A stretch of DNA of 54,570 nt from Welwitschia mirabilis (Eukaryota; Gnetophyta; Gnetopsida; Welwitschiales). Each line of letters begins with the position of its first letter. Position 1 is the stretch's first letter. Shown piece after piece: positions 12,780 to 23,719 of the stretch. Both the position numbers and the translations under genes were made by a program. The notes below the pieces were generated by a model. The model saw only the letters and a program-made list of their open reading frames with translations, ran no database searches and was not told where the DNA came from. The stretch spans positions 252,380,088 through 252,434,657 of the forward strand of contig JBOZIK010000001.1 of NCBI GenBank assembly GCA_051453625.1. Reading direction: 5' to 3'.

Positions 12780-13296
12780 NNNNNNNNNNNNNNNNNNNNN
12801 NNNNNNNNNNNNNNNNNNNNNNNNNNNNNNNNNNNNNNNNNNNNNNNNNNNNNNNNNNNNNNNNNNNNNNNNNNNNNNNNNNNNNNNNNNNNNNNNNNNN
12901 NNNNNNNNNNNNNNNNNNNNNNNNNNNNNNNNNNNNNNNNNNNNNNNNNNNNNNNNNNNNNNNNNNNNNNNNNNNNNNNNNNNNNNNNNNNNNNNNNNNN
13001 NNNNNNNNNNNNNNNNNNNNNNNNNNNNNNNNNNNNNNNNNNNNNNNNNNNNNNNNNNNNNNNNNNNNNNNNNNNNNNNNNNNNNNNNNNNNNNNNNNNN
13101 NNNNNNNNNNNNNNNNNNNNNNNNNNNNNNNNNNNNNNNNNNNNNNNNNNNNNNNNNNNNNNNNNNNNNNNNNNNNNNNNNNNNNNNNNNNNNNNNNNNN
13201 NNNNNNNNNNNNNNNNNNNNNNNNNNNNNNNNNNNNNNNNNNNNNNNNNNNNNNNNNNNNNNNNNNNNNNNNNNNNNNNNNNNNNNNNNNNNNNNN
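12780..13296. other. Assembly gap (517 N)
   Basis: N run in the 5' LTR. The other LTR has only about 20 bases between the matching flanks, so the two LTRs differ by a large indel here. Confidence 0.99.
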
Positions 13297-13588
13297 CATT
13301 CCTAAGAAAATATGGTATTGTTATTAATAAATATAATAGTCATTCCATAAGTAATTCTATACCAAGCACATTATTTTTGCATCAATCAAATTTCCTATAT
13401 AAATTTTTCAATTAACTTAATAAGGAGGAAAGGATAACTAAATGTACATAATCATGTTCTTCATTAGTCCATTCTAGTAAGATACCAAGATATACTTGAA
13501 GTTTGATTCTTTAAATAGTAGTTCATAGCAAAATAAAATAGCTAAACAATCATAAGCCTTCCAATAAAGAGATAGGTAAATGCAGTTT

Positions 13589-13633
13589 ATATACATACAT
13601 ACATACATACATACATACATACATACATACATA
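13589..13633. repeat. (ATAC)n microsatellite
   Basis: About ten tandem ATAC units lie within an approximately 70-base stretch present in the 5' LTR only. The other LTR passes straight across the equivalent point near 6213. Confidence 0.95.
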
Positions 13634-15068
13634 AACTCTTCTTGTCCTTAAGATGACCTAATCATAATGCTGACATCATGTCGACAACTATCACAAGGCT
13701 CTAGAACACATAAGTTTTTAAATTAAATCTCATGCAATAACATAAGGAAACACATAAGATGAACCCCAGTTTTTCATTACATCCTTAGCCATTTCATGCA
13801 TCTCCACTTCCATTGGCTCCTACACATACAAGTATGGTGTGAGAACTATATTTCATCACAGTTTTCAATGTGACCTCTGACAAGGAATAGGTGGGGGAAG
13901 GTTCCTAAGAATAAGGTAGACAACATGATCATGACTAATCATCCAATAGCTTTATCTTCTTTAGTGACATCTTACATCATGTACAAGTAAGCCAGTTATA
14001 CACCTCCAAGAGGGACAAGATTATCATAATTGTGTACATATCTTTCCCTTTCTTCTTGGAGTTTCAGTTTAGTTACTTTAGGTCTCAGAATAGAGAGCCC
14101 CACTCTCTGATGTTTGAACAATTGGTTACCTTGGCTGAAAGTAATTTTCATAATTGTTCATCAAGGTTAATGGTCAAACAAGATACTTAAAGCTTATAAA
14201 AGGTTTAGTCACAAAACTCATTCATAATAATTAATAATGAGATCACTTAAGTTTTACAAAGTATTCACAAACTCAGGCTCAACAAACTCTTGGAAGACTC
14301 ACACAAGTGTTGATAACAGACTATGAAATTATATGGAAATACCAGAACACACATAGTAAACAAGGAATATTGCATTTATTCAAATTTACAAAATCCAAGG
14401 GAAAGAAAATTAAAAAATAAATCATATAAGTATTTAAAAAAAGGGTTATGAACAAAATCTGTTCAAGATAAACTCCAAGATACTCCTAGTTAAATCCAAG
14501 CTCGCCATAATCACAATTTACAAGGTATACGCCTATGATTGTAATGAGTGGGGACTCAAGTGTTTGTAATATAGAGCTAATAGTAGGACTAGTGATAAGG
14601 CTTAAGTTCTACAGATAGTTTCGGTTCCCTTAACCCATCCTTTCCAAGCCTAATCATTGGGATAAATTCTAAGAATAATTACTTTAGATCACATATCATT
14701 ACTATTGCACAAACAAATATAATTAAGAGAAATTTATATTAAAGTTGTACTTAATTTTTAAATGAGTCAAGTAATCCAATGTTAAACTTCATCAATAAAA
14801 AAAATGCATAAGTAATAGTAAATTTCATAGTTAACTCAATCTTTCATTTTAATTAACTAAAGGAAATAACCATAAGTTAATCTTTCAATAAAGTCTAAAA
14901 TAAATAATCATGCAAATGCCTAATTTAACTATTACTTTTATTTCACATATTATTATTTCTAAACAATTAAAATTAGAATTATTTATTTTCATTAATTTTT
15001 CTAATTTTTAATGATTTATCCAAATGACTAGGAAGGTTTCTAAATTTAGGAAAAATCTAGACATGATA

Positions 15069-15073
15069 ATCTT
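15069..15073. repeat. Target-site duplication ATCTT (right copy)
   Basis: Matches 3791-3795 on the other side of the LARD-like element. Confidence 0.8.
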
Positions 15074-17200
15074 TCTCATAGATGAGAGATAATTCATGCC
15101 AGATTATTCTCAAAAAAATAAAAATAAAGAATGCATTTTTTAATCAAGAGCATATTTGCTACGGTCTTAGTATGCTAATTTGAAAAATAAAATCTTCCAT
15201 GTATAATGGTATTCAATTTAGTATAATGAACCATATTTAACTAAGTTAAAACTCAATATTGTTCTTTCTATAGGAATAATTATGGCATTAGGTAGGGTAT
15301 TTGACATAATTCATTAGGTAAAGATTATTATGACAATGTCAATACTTGGCTCTTAGATGCTACTACTATTGCTGTTACATATCTCCACCATCATCCTACT
15401 CACTAGTTACACATGTTACTACTATGCGTTATCATCATTCCTACCATGTGGTACCAAGATGCAAGTTATTTCTAATGTTAAATATGTTTAAACCCACAAC
15501 TACATTTTAATTAATTTTTGATGACAATTTAGAAACGTGAGATTTAAGGTAATCTATACAAAAGAACTAGCGATGCTTATTAACCTAGATAGTGATGCCA
15601 ACATTTTAGCGTGGATAATCAACATTTTTAAACATGTTCTTCAATTTGATATAAGCATTCTAAAAATATCGTGGGTAAACAATAAGTTCATGATTATTAT
15701 AGAGCTAATAGAAGATATTTTTTCATGATAAATTAGTTATATTAATGTCTTTCCTGAGATAAATTAGTCAAGTAACTTGATTAGAATGTTAATTTTTACA
15801 TGTTAACATGCCCCCTAATCAAACTTTTATTAGATCCTTATCAAAACATTAATAATAAAATGTTTAAATCATGAAAAAATTATCTAAGTTAAAATGCTTA
15901 ATTTTGCAAATTAGCTAAGTCAGAATTTATGACCAATTTTCTAAAATTAAGGAATTAAAATTAAAAATTTGGTAAAAATAGTTATAAAAACTAGATGCCA
16001 TATATCCCTTAACTAAATTTTAACTTTGTCATTAAAGTTTGATGATGAAAAACATTAATATTATTTTGAGATCATAATCTTAGAAAGATTTTGATAATTC
16101 CTTTTATGAAAACCATGTAAAATGATGTAATTAACCTATAGAAAGGAAAAAATTAACTAATCAAAATGACCATTTTATTAAATGCTAAATACAAAGTTAA
16201 TACATAAAAAGGGTTTATGCCTTATGAAGTTATTTCTCATGAAATAGGAGGAAAATAAAATGGATGACGAAGATGAAGAATGAAAATGAGTCAAATTATA
16301 TAAGCATGAAAGTGATAAATAAGTAAGCAAATCTATCTAAGTTAATGATCCTTATTATATTTTTATAATTTTTAGTGGATCTCAATATCGCCTAAGCATA
16401 GTCTTGACAAGGTAACTTAGTGAAAATTAAGAAATTATAAAAAATCTTAAGTATGAAAGCTAAAAGATAATAGAACATAGAAGACCTTCGATTTCCACCT
16501 ATTTCTTCTCCTTATTTTTCATTTTTACCAATATATATGTCTTTAGTTTTAAGCCTTTAAATCACAAAAAGCATCCACTATTATAACATTTTCTTCCAAT
16601 AGAGTTAAGCATGTTGTTTTGTAAAGAAATTGTGCTACATCACGAGTGAGCATTTATATCTCTAATGTAGTTGATTATGTTATAACTAAATCATTGGAGC
16701 TAAATTGCCAATAAGTATTTATAACCCTGATGTAGTTAACTAAATGTAATTAAGTGATTAATAAGATGTGTATTTGGAGAAGAGATATTATTTTTCTTTT
16801 GATCATCTTCTCATATTTATTTTTTATGCATATTAAAGAGGTCATTAATTCATCATCCTAATCAAGACAAATCTTGTCTCCATCAAATTCTTTAAACATA
16901 AGAACAATACTATGAGGTTAGATTCCATATTTTCAACTATGTGTTACCAAAATTGAAAACCTTAAGCAAATGTGCTCTTAACACTCAAACTTAAAATAAG
17001 TGTTACGTTTCTTTAAACACCCATAAGTGTACTTAATATCAACTTTTAATTAACTGATAAAGAGAGTAATTATTATTGATTTTTTTCTTAAAGTCCATTA
17101 ACCTAGTTTTGTAAGTCTCATAAATTCATAAGCCATTGAAATAAGTGAATGATAATATTTAAGGCGATGTTAAATTGTTGATGATTTTTGGTGTTTATGA
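15074..17200. other. AT-rich non-coding stretch
   Basis: Before the LARD insertion this was continuous with 1291-3790. It lies 3' of the minus-strand integrase at 17210-18090, so it may be that element's worn 3' region. A 63-codon ORF at 15537-15728 has no recognisable motif. I see no LTR boundary, RNA gene or host exon. Confidence 0.4.
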
Positions 17201-17209
17201 TGAGAAACA

Positions 17210-18090
17210 CCCCATGAGGTAAAACATTTTTTTATTAGAAATAGACCCTTCCATTTCGAGACTAGTTTTCCAAGAAATAAATATAATTGCAAGTTATAGA
17301 GTAAAACTAGTTTCTCTTCTTCAAATTTTTTCCTCATAATTTTTTTTGTGAAACTTTTTTATCCTTTCTTTATTAATCTTCATATTTTCATAGGGATCAT
17401 TTATAATTTTATTTAATTCATTAAGTTGTATGGATCTCTTCTTCCTTTCCACATCTAGATATAAGTTCATGTTTTTAATCTCCCAGTGTGCTTTATGTTT
17501 TGGTTCTATGGGTAAATGAGAAGTTTTTTCATATATTAACATAAATAGGGACATTCTAAGAGTGTCTTATAAGCTATGTGATAGATCCATAAAATATCAT
17601 TAAGCTTAAAAAATTAGTCTTTTCTTATTGATTCTACTATCTTCTACAAATGCTTTTTCAATTTCCCTATTAGTAACCTTAACTTGCCTACTAATTTATG
17701 GGTGGTAGGGTGTTGCCACTTTGTGAGTGACACCATACTTAGGAAGAAAGTTGTTGAATGTTTTATTAGAAAAGTATGTTCCTCCATTACTAATTAAAAC
17801 TTATAGAAAATTAAATCTTATTAAGATGTTTTCTTTAAAGACTTTTATCACTCTTTGGGCATTGTTTGATTAATACACATATGCTTCTATCTATTTAAGA
17901 ACATAATCAATGTAGAAGAGAATATACTAATGCCGACTTGAGCATGGATATGAACCTTGAAAATTAATCATTAAATATCAAAGGATCCAATATTGAGAAT
18001 GGACTTTAGAAGTATCATATGATTTCACGAAGGACTTCTTAACTTTTGAAAATTATTACAATATTCACAAGAGAGATTGGAGTCTTTAAA
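17210..18090 (-). pseudogene. Athila integrase remnant
   Basis: Minus-strand frames give an ordered integrase. There is a CEYCN pair of the zinc finger near 18060. The worn IDFxGP block near 17960 reads INFQG, so the first catalytic Asp is Asn. YIDYVLK (from DYVSKWVEA) follows. Next come ISNGGTYFSN (from ISDGGTHF, second Asp changed to Asn), then YGVTHKVATPYHP near 17705 and a VTNREIEKA helix keeping the catalytic Glu. The C-terminal part survives as a 77-codon ORF (17321-17554) with YEKTSHLPIEPKHKAHWEIK, matching the Athila HLPVELEHKAYWAIK block. Stops and frame shifts are scattered throughout. It cannot be active. Confidence 0.85.
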
Positions 18091-18299
18091 AATGATTGAT
18101 TAATAGAAACAAAATTGGAAGAATTTCATAGTAGTTATATTAGCTAAATAGGCTTCCATAAGTCATAGAATGATAATGCTTAAGAATATCACGTATTTTA
18201 GTTTAGGACACACAATTACAGATGAATTTTAGATAACACTTAAATAAATATGGACTATTTCAAAAGGAGTACTTAGACTAGCTTATAAATCTATTTCTA

Positions 18300-18960
18300 T
18301 CATCAAGGGTCTAGTGAGAAGGAATGACCTTGGAAACTAAGTAATTTACTATACTAGTAAACTAAGGTATTTATAATATTAAGAGAAGATGTTCATCAAG
18401 AAAGGTATTAGATATTCATAGATTTTATTGAGTTATTTGTGAAAGATGATCTATCACTACATTATCAAATATCTTATTATCCTTAATTTCTATATGATTA
18501 ATTTGGGTTTTGAATCCTTTTTAATGAATAAGTATTTAAGGGCTAAATGATTTGTATAAACAATTACCTTAGCACCTAATAAATTTTTCCTAAATTTCTC
18601 TAAGGCAAAAAATATAGCCAACAAATTTTTTTATATGATGGTATAATTTAATTGAATGTCATTTAGTGTTTTACTAATGCAACAGATTATGATTTGTTTT
18701 GTATCTCTTATTTTTCCTAGCATAGATCCAATTACATAATCACTGACATATCACATAAGTTCAAAGGATAACTTCTAGTTAGATGTTTAAATGATAAAGG
18801 TGGAAGTGAGTTTTNNNNNNNNNNNNNNNNNNNNNNNNNNNNNNNNNNNNNNNNNNNNNNNNNNNNNNNNNNNNNNNNNNNNNNNNNNNNNNNNNNNNNN
18901 NNNNNNNNNNNNNNTTTTAAAGTTATTCAAAAGACTATTAGCACTTGAAGATCTATTTGA
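18300..18960 (-). pseudogene. Athila RNase H remnant
   Basis: The minus strand shows PFELMCDMS near 18760, the start of the Ty3/gypsy RNase H (PFELMCDASDYAVGAVLGQ). Then come a LLAIFFALEKFRKNLLGAKV block and IVYTNHLALKYLFIKKDSKP, matching VYTDHSALKYLLTKKDSKPRL with the Asp of TDH changed to Asn. A 100-N gap (18815-18914) interrupts its N-terminal side, joining it to the RT connection region. Confidence 0.8.
18815..18914. other. Assembly gap (100 N, probably unsized)
   Basis: Exactly 100 N, the usual convention for a gap of unknown length. It falls between RT connection and RNase H of the minus-strand Athila. Confidence 0.95.
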
Positions 18961-18964
18961 AAAT

Positions 18965-19800
18965 GGCATCTTTGCTTAGAAGGTCACATAATAGTTTAGA
19001 GATTTTGCTAAATCCCTTAATGAAATTTTTGTAATATCCTACATGTTGTATAAAGAATGTCATGTAGTTTTGATTTTGTGGAGTTGATAGGTGTGTGATT
19101 AGAAAAACTTCATAGGATATACTTAAATTTTTCTAGATGAGATAACATATCCTAATACTATGCTTTTATTAACTATAAAGTAAAATTTTTTCTATACATC
19201 ATGCAAGGATAAACTCTAAGTTATGTAGATAATGGTTAAAAAAGGATTTGCAAATAGAAAAATCATCCATGAATATTTCAATACATGAGTCTAATTAGAT
19301 AAGATTCTCATCATATAACATTAAAATTTGTGGTAGGTGTATTGCATAACCAAGAAAACATTCTTTTGTATGCAAAGGTTTCATAAAGATAGGTAAATGT
19401 TATTTTATGTTGGTTCTCAAGGATGACTTCTATTTTGTTATAACCTAAATATATATCCAAAAAGTAGTGAAAATTATGTCCTATACAATGTTTTAAGATT
19501 TGGTTCTAAAAAGGGAGTGGGAAATGATTCTTTATTAACATGGTATTTAATTTTCTATAGTCTATGTACATTATCCATTTAACTACTAGTTTGGTGGGGA
19601 TGAGTTTATTGTATTCATTTGATATTAGAATAATTTTAGATTTCTTTGGTATAATTTAAGTATAACTTATTCATTCACCATCTTAAATGGGGTAAATAAT
19701 TTCATTATCTAAGGGATTGATTACTTCATTTTTTATAACCTTCTTTAAGATTTGGTTTATCCCTTTTTGTACTTATATGAATGGCTTTACATTCTCTTTT
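18965..19800 (-). pseudogene. Athila reverse transcriptase remnant
   Basis: The minus strand carries CIEIFMDDFSICKSFF with the catalytic FMDD box intact (codons at 19256-19270). Downstream are worn SFLxHxGYYxxFIKxFSKI-like connection sequences matching GHAGFYRRFIKDFSKI. Upstream motifs (palm and fingers) are present only as fragments between 19400 and 19800. Several frame shifts and stops interrupt it. It belongs with the protease, RNase H and integrase remnants on either side as one pol. Confidence 0.8.
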
Positions 19801-20099
19801 AAGTAAATATGATGCATGCATTTTCTTGGAGCAATACTCTTAATGTTATAAAGGATCCATCCTATTACCTACTTATACTTCCTTAAAAGGTTTAGCAACT
19901 TAGTTTCTTGGGATGAGGTTAAGGAAGAATTGATTACTACTATAAAGATTGAATTTTTTCTATTAAAACATAATTAAGATTATTTCATAGAGGATTCAAT
20001 TAGGGCAAATTTCATCCTAAGTAATAAAACATGATTTTTGAGAAGAGTTTAAGGCATTGTTTAAATAAAAATGAGCTGAGAATTCTTGGTCTTCTAAGA

Positions 20100-20560
20100 A
20101 GCTTTCTATTCTATTCACATGTTATACCCCTTCATCATTAGATGGTAATTTCATGGCATTTAAAACATTTAATTTTATCATCATATTGTTAAAGGATATT
20201 TTTATCAAATCATTCATATAATTAATTAAGGCCTTTGAAGTCACTAGGAAAGATTTTCTTAAGATGATGGGTACTGATTGGTTTGTTGTGTTTTTCATGT
20301 TCAAAACCATGAAATCTGTAGGGAAGTAACATCTATCTACCTTAACAATGACATCCTCTATAATGTCTATGATGTTTGTACATAATTATTAGCTAACTAA
20401 AGTTGGGATTTTATATTTTTAGGCCCCCAAGGCTAACTCCTTATAGGTTCCATATGAGAGCAAGTTTACACTAGATCTTAAGTCTAATAAGGCATGGTTG
20501 AGTCACTTATTTCCAATGGTGATTGCAATTATAGGGCATANNNNNNNNNNACTTTGGTAA
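20100..20560 (-). pseudogene. Athila aspartic protease remnant
   Basis: Minus-strand reading shows LNHALLDLRSSVNLLSYGTYKEL, matching the Athila HKALCDLGASINLMPxSxxxKL active-site region; the DLGAS box has become DLRSS. It is followed by IIDIIEDVIVKVDRCYFPTDF and by a 62-codon ORF (20122-20310) with VPIILRKSFLVTSKALI, from VPIILGRPFLATGRALID. A 10-N gap lies at 20541-20550. The flap and C-terminal parts are clear, but Gly to Arg in the active-site loop would abolish activity. Confidence 0.82.
20541..20550. other. Assembly gap (10 N)
   Basis: Short N run beside the protease active-site region. Confidence 0.99.
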
Positions 20561-20800
20561 AAATTGATTTTGAAGGATTACACTTGTTTCCTATGCTACA
20601 ATGTCTTTGCTCTTTACATTCATGCCTCTTTTCACTATGCATATGTCTTTAAAGAATTTTGCATAGGAAGGTTCCTACTTAATGAATTCTAAGAGAGGAA
20701 TGTTTGTATTAATCTTTTTGAAGATCTGTAAAGCCTCTAATTATTTTTTCATAATATTATACATATTAGGAAAAATGTGAGGGCTCTTTGTATATGTGTA
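20561..20800 (-). pseudogene. Athila gag-protease linker remnant
   Basis: On the minus strand, fragments resemble the Athila linker before the protease: a LEALQIFKKI-like stretch with a stop in its second residue, a PSYAKF-like stretch and a KDIVA-like stretch in different frames. This extends the same element upstream of its protease. Confidence 0.5.
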
Positions 20801-22226
20801 AGGGTTCCTCTATTCTTTTATCCTTTTTTTTGTTTTCTATGGAGGTAAATTTTCTTCTTAGTTTTATTTTGTGTAGTTAAATTATATAATTCTTTTCTAC
20901 TCCTAAGATGAATAGAATTAGTTTCTTCTATGTATGTAAATTATATCTCTTTTATATATCTATTTTCTTTTCGATTTGGTTAAAAGCTTATAGGAAATTT
21001 ACCTGCTTTCCTTTGGTTTAGAATAGAGAGAATTTGGATTTAGATTTATTAGAGTTTGTAGAAAGATCGAATGACAAATTCAGTATTCGAATTAAGATTA
21101 TTTCATGAGGAGGAATGTTGCTTTAGCATTTTTTCATGATTATAATTAAGTTGGACTTGGGTTTCTAGGAATTTTATTACTAATTCCTTAAAGATAATGA
21201 ATGGATATGAATTTTGGTAATTTAATGGAAGGAAATAGATGGACGGCGAGGAGAACATATTTCTTAGTTGGTTAATTTAAGTTTGATTATATGGATTATT
21301 TTATTTTGTAGTAAAGTTTAGGTGATTCCTCCTCTTAGGGTTGTATACATTGTAATATAGGCTATTTTTTTGTTTTTTCACTAGTGTCCTACAATATTTA
21401 CTTGCTTATTTATTATATTCTAAAGTAAAGGGATTCATAAACATTTAGCAATTTCATTGAAATTTATGTGATATATCAAACATTTAGATTTAATGATAAA
21501 AGTTAAAGATTAGGGTAAGGTGGTTAAGGATTTTATTTTTCTTGCTAATTCATAAATCCTATTATTAATCTCAAATTTTTTGAGTATTTTGAGCATACTT
21601 GTTAATCTAATAGGATGATGGTATCTAGAAAGTTCATGAGTCTTCTTCTAATTTTTGGAACTCTTATCTATAATTTCTAGGTAATTCTACACTTCATTCA
21701 AGAACATGCTAAGAAAAGTTACCCTCCTCATCATTTCTACCAATTTCCTATTGTTTGTGGATAATTCATCATAAAAGAAACTTATTTTCCTCCTTGTTTC
21801 AAGTCCATGTTAAGGGCATTTTTATAGTAGGCCCTTTAACCTTACTAAGGATTAAGAAAAGTTTAATGATCTTTTTGTTAATAGTTTTATTGTCTCTCTT
21901 CTCAAGGCATTTATGTTATGGTTTTAACAGAATTTAGAAATAAAGGCTCTATTAAGGTTATTTTAAGTTATAATTAATTAGGGTTTTAGGATGTAAAGCT
22001 AAGACTTAACCTTTTTCCTCAATAAGAATAGGAAGAGGATAAGTCTCATGATGTCATAGGTGTTTTGTTGCTAAAATAAGGTAGAGAGTGCATATTCAAA
22101 TTTCTTAAGATGAAATTAAGGGTCTTTTAATTCTAGAATATAAAAGTGTGGCAAAAACTAAATTATAGAAGGTTTAATATCTGATCTAATTACTATCAAT
22201 TATTAAACTATATAAGAGGGATGCTA
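20801..22226 (-). other. Decayed region upstream of the minus-strand Athila pol, gag not resolved
   Basis: Gag of the minus-strand Athila should lie here, but I could not follow a reading frame. Short ORFs (for example 21755-21937) look incidental. At its right end a purine-rich stretch (22214-22226) directly precedes the plus-strand LTR at 22227. Confidence 0.35.
22214..22226 (+). promoter_or_regulatory. Polypurine-tract-like sequence before LTR at 22227
   Basis: AAGAGGGATGCTA precedes TGTTACC. The undisputed 3' LTR at 48846 is preceded by AAGTGGAGGGCTA. The shared GG..CTA/TG junction suggests this LTR once served as a 3' LTR. Confidence 0.4.
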
Positions 22227-22454
22227 TGTTACCAAATTATATGTATTTGATGATATGTAATAAGCTATTTTGTAAGACATTTATATGGGTTTAGATGTAA
22301 TTCTGAGGATTATGAAGAGTTGATGGATGATCATTGAAATACATAATGCTTGGCATATTCAAAGGCATTCCAGGCCCTTTCTAATGCTTACTACTTTGAA
22401 AGAAGATCAATAATGCTAGAGCTAATTTATCTTGAGTTAAAAAGATAAGGAGGA

Positions 22455-22623
22455 CTATTGTCTCCACTATTATCCCCATGAAAATGGAATGGAGATGTAA
22501 CCAATGAAGACCTCTTTTCTAAGGGTGTTGTCTCCTAGGTCACTACCATGACATGAAGGATGATAAATCATAATGCATGTATCATCTTCCCCTAGGTAAT
22601 TCCCATAATAGTTAGGATGACAT
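22455..22623. repeat. Dyad motif, two worn copies in LTR 1
   Basis: Copies at about 22455-22500 (ATTGTCTCC ... TATCCCCATG ... GGAATGG) and 22581-22623 (ATCATCTTCC ... CCCATAATAG ... AGGATGACAT). Outer and inner half-sites can be recognised but are imperfect. Confidence 0.55.
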
Positions 22624-22724
22624 CTGAAATGACTGGCTAACTTTCATCTATTTAATCTATTTCTTTCTCTAATTTGAGCATGTTCTTTAGTGCATTTTAA
22701 GTGATGATTTCATATTTTTTATTG

Positions 22725-22732
22725 TATAAATA
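22725..22732 (+). promoter_or_regulatory. TATA box of LTR 1
   Basis: TATAAATA followed by GCCCCCTCC, in the middle of the LTR. Position and context fit the U3 promoter, with transcription starting shortly downstream. Confidence 0.6.
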
Positions 22733-23420
22733 GCCCCCTCCTCCTTTAACTCTCCTATCATCATTTATGCACTGAAAATTCTCATGATAGAAGATCAAAG
22801 GATGGGAGATCCATCTTATGAGTTATAGAAAGACATTTCCTTGGCGTTGGGTTATGCATCCTCTATTGAGTACGACTATTTTGTAACTGAGATACTAGTT
22901 TGTTCCTAATACAAACTCTATTTCTTCTATTCATTAATAATATTTGTATCCATTATGTTTTATGTTATTCTTAATTTGGTGATAGTCTTATTAATGATAT
23001 ATATCTTAAGGGTAATCTTTGTTAAGATTGACAATAATAGTTTAGAATTATTTTGCATTATACTATTTGACTTACTTGATAGCCTAGGTTGGTCTTAATT
23101 ATTGATAATGTCCTTAGATAATTTAGGTTATACAGATCTAATCTTTCAAACAAGTTGATTCAGTAATTAGATAGGGGTTCATCTATATTAAGTTACATTT
23201 GCATTGCATTACATGTTTATTCTCTTTCATTATTATTAAGTTTAAATATAATATTTTCTTTGAAAAACAATTATCCTTCTTCTATCACATGCCTTTAATG
23301 GGTTTACAACATCTGAGTCACTCCCATTCATACTAGTGTTTCATATTTTACAATATATCTATTTTGATTAATACAATTTAGTTGAATGTAAAGTATTGCA
23401 AAATTACACCCTGCAACATC

Positions 23421-23438
23421 TTAGTGCCATTATCGAGG
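23421..23438 (+). promoter_or_regulatory. Primer-binding site of LTR 1 (worn tRNA-Asp type)
   Basis: TTAGTGCCATTATCGAGG lies two bases after the LTR end. Athila elements use TGGCGCCGTTGCCGGGGA; the differences are largely C-to-T or G-to-A changes. Confidence 0.7.
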
Positions 23439-23714
23439 AAGGCTGCTAAGGAGCATGAGGATTGTTGTTACTCAGGTGAGTAAATTGGATTTTATTTTAA
23501 ATATTTATCTATAGTAATATTGTATCTATATTTAGGAATTATAGGTTTTCAGCTCATGGTTTTCTATTTTTCTCAGTCTATAGTAATAGTCTATCATCCT
23601 TTTGATCATCTAGATGATATTAAAAATAACAACATAAAATTTGTAGTTTATTTTTTGTCTATATATTTTTCTTTTAGTTTTTATAGTAATAAAAAAATAA
23701 CTATCCTTCTCTCT
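23439..23714 (+). other. Leader of LTR 1 element, truncated by LTR 2
   Basis: Untranslated leader with one clear dyad motif. It stops at the LTR starting at 23720. An 81-codon hydrophobic ORF across it (23520-23765) runs into the next LTR and is incidental. Confidence 0.6.
23591..23630. repeat. Dyad motif in leader of LTR 1 element
   Basis: CTATCATCC arm, then the perfect 14-base palindrome ATCATCTAGATGAT at 23605-23618. The outer right arm is worn. Confidence 0.7.
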
Positions 23715-23719
23715 ATCAT

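Larger units (their letters stand above)
3796..15068 (-). mobile_element. LARD-like LTR retrotransposon with giant LTRs, minus strand
   Basis: Two direct repeats (3796-7610 and 10640-15068) flank a region of about 3 kb. Read on the minus strand the order is 5' LTR, tRNA-iMet primer site, internal region, polypurine tract, 3' LTR. The whole is flanked by ATCTT. The internal region shows no gag or pol, apart from what an N run could hide. LTRs of about 4 kb around a short non-coding interior define the LARD class of non-autonomous elements, known from Triticeae. The LTR start (TGTCACATCC) and the polypurine/LTR junction resemble Tekay/Del chromoviruses, the likely source of its enzymes (inference). 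The two LTRs differ visibly by eye at several per cent plus large indels, so it is old. Confidence 0.82.
10640..15068 (-). repeat. 5' LTR of the LARD-like element (4.4 kb)
   Basis: Direct repeat of 3796-7610. On the minus strand it begins TATCATGTCT at 15068 (a worn form of TGTCACATCC) and ends near 10640 beside the primer site; its terminal CA has decayed. It contains gaps at 11001-11010, 11715-11803 and 12780-13296, and a tetranucleotide microsatellite absent from the other LTR. By eye, aligned blocks are about 90 per cent identical; the exact figure needs an alignment. Confidence 0.82.
22227..23418 (+). repeat. Athila-family LTR 1
   Basis: Begins TGTTACCAAATTATATG and ends CTGCAACA, followed after two bases by a primer-site-like sequence. 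It shares the family pattern: a start box with GTATTTGATG, two dyad motifs in the upstream third, a TATA box, a block containing ATTCTCATGATAGAAGATC, and a terminal TACA/CTGCAACA box. Length is 1.19 kb. Confidence 0.78.

Noticed and set aside
9029-13415. Long ORFs of 183-287 codons crossing runs of N
   Set aside because: Most of their length is unknown bases; the real ends are short and unlike any protein.
3796-15068. Tandem segmental duplication of a ~4 kb locus
   Set aside because: The two copies are flanked by ATCTT and bracket a primer site and a polypurine tract in the right places, so they are LTRs of one element.
15537-15728. 63-codon ORF in the AT-rich stretch
   Set aside because: No motif, no neighbouring gene structure, and of a length expected by chance.
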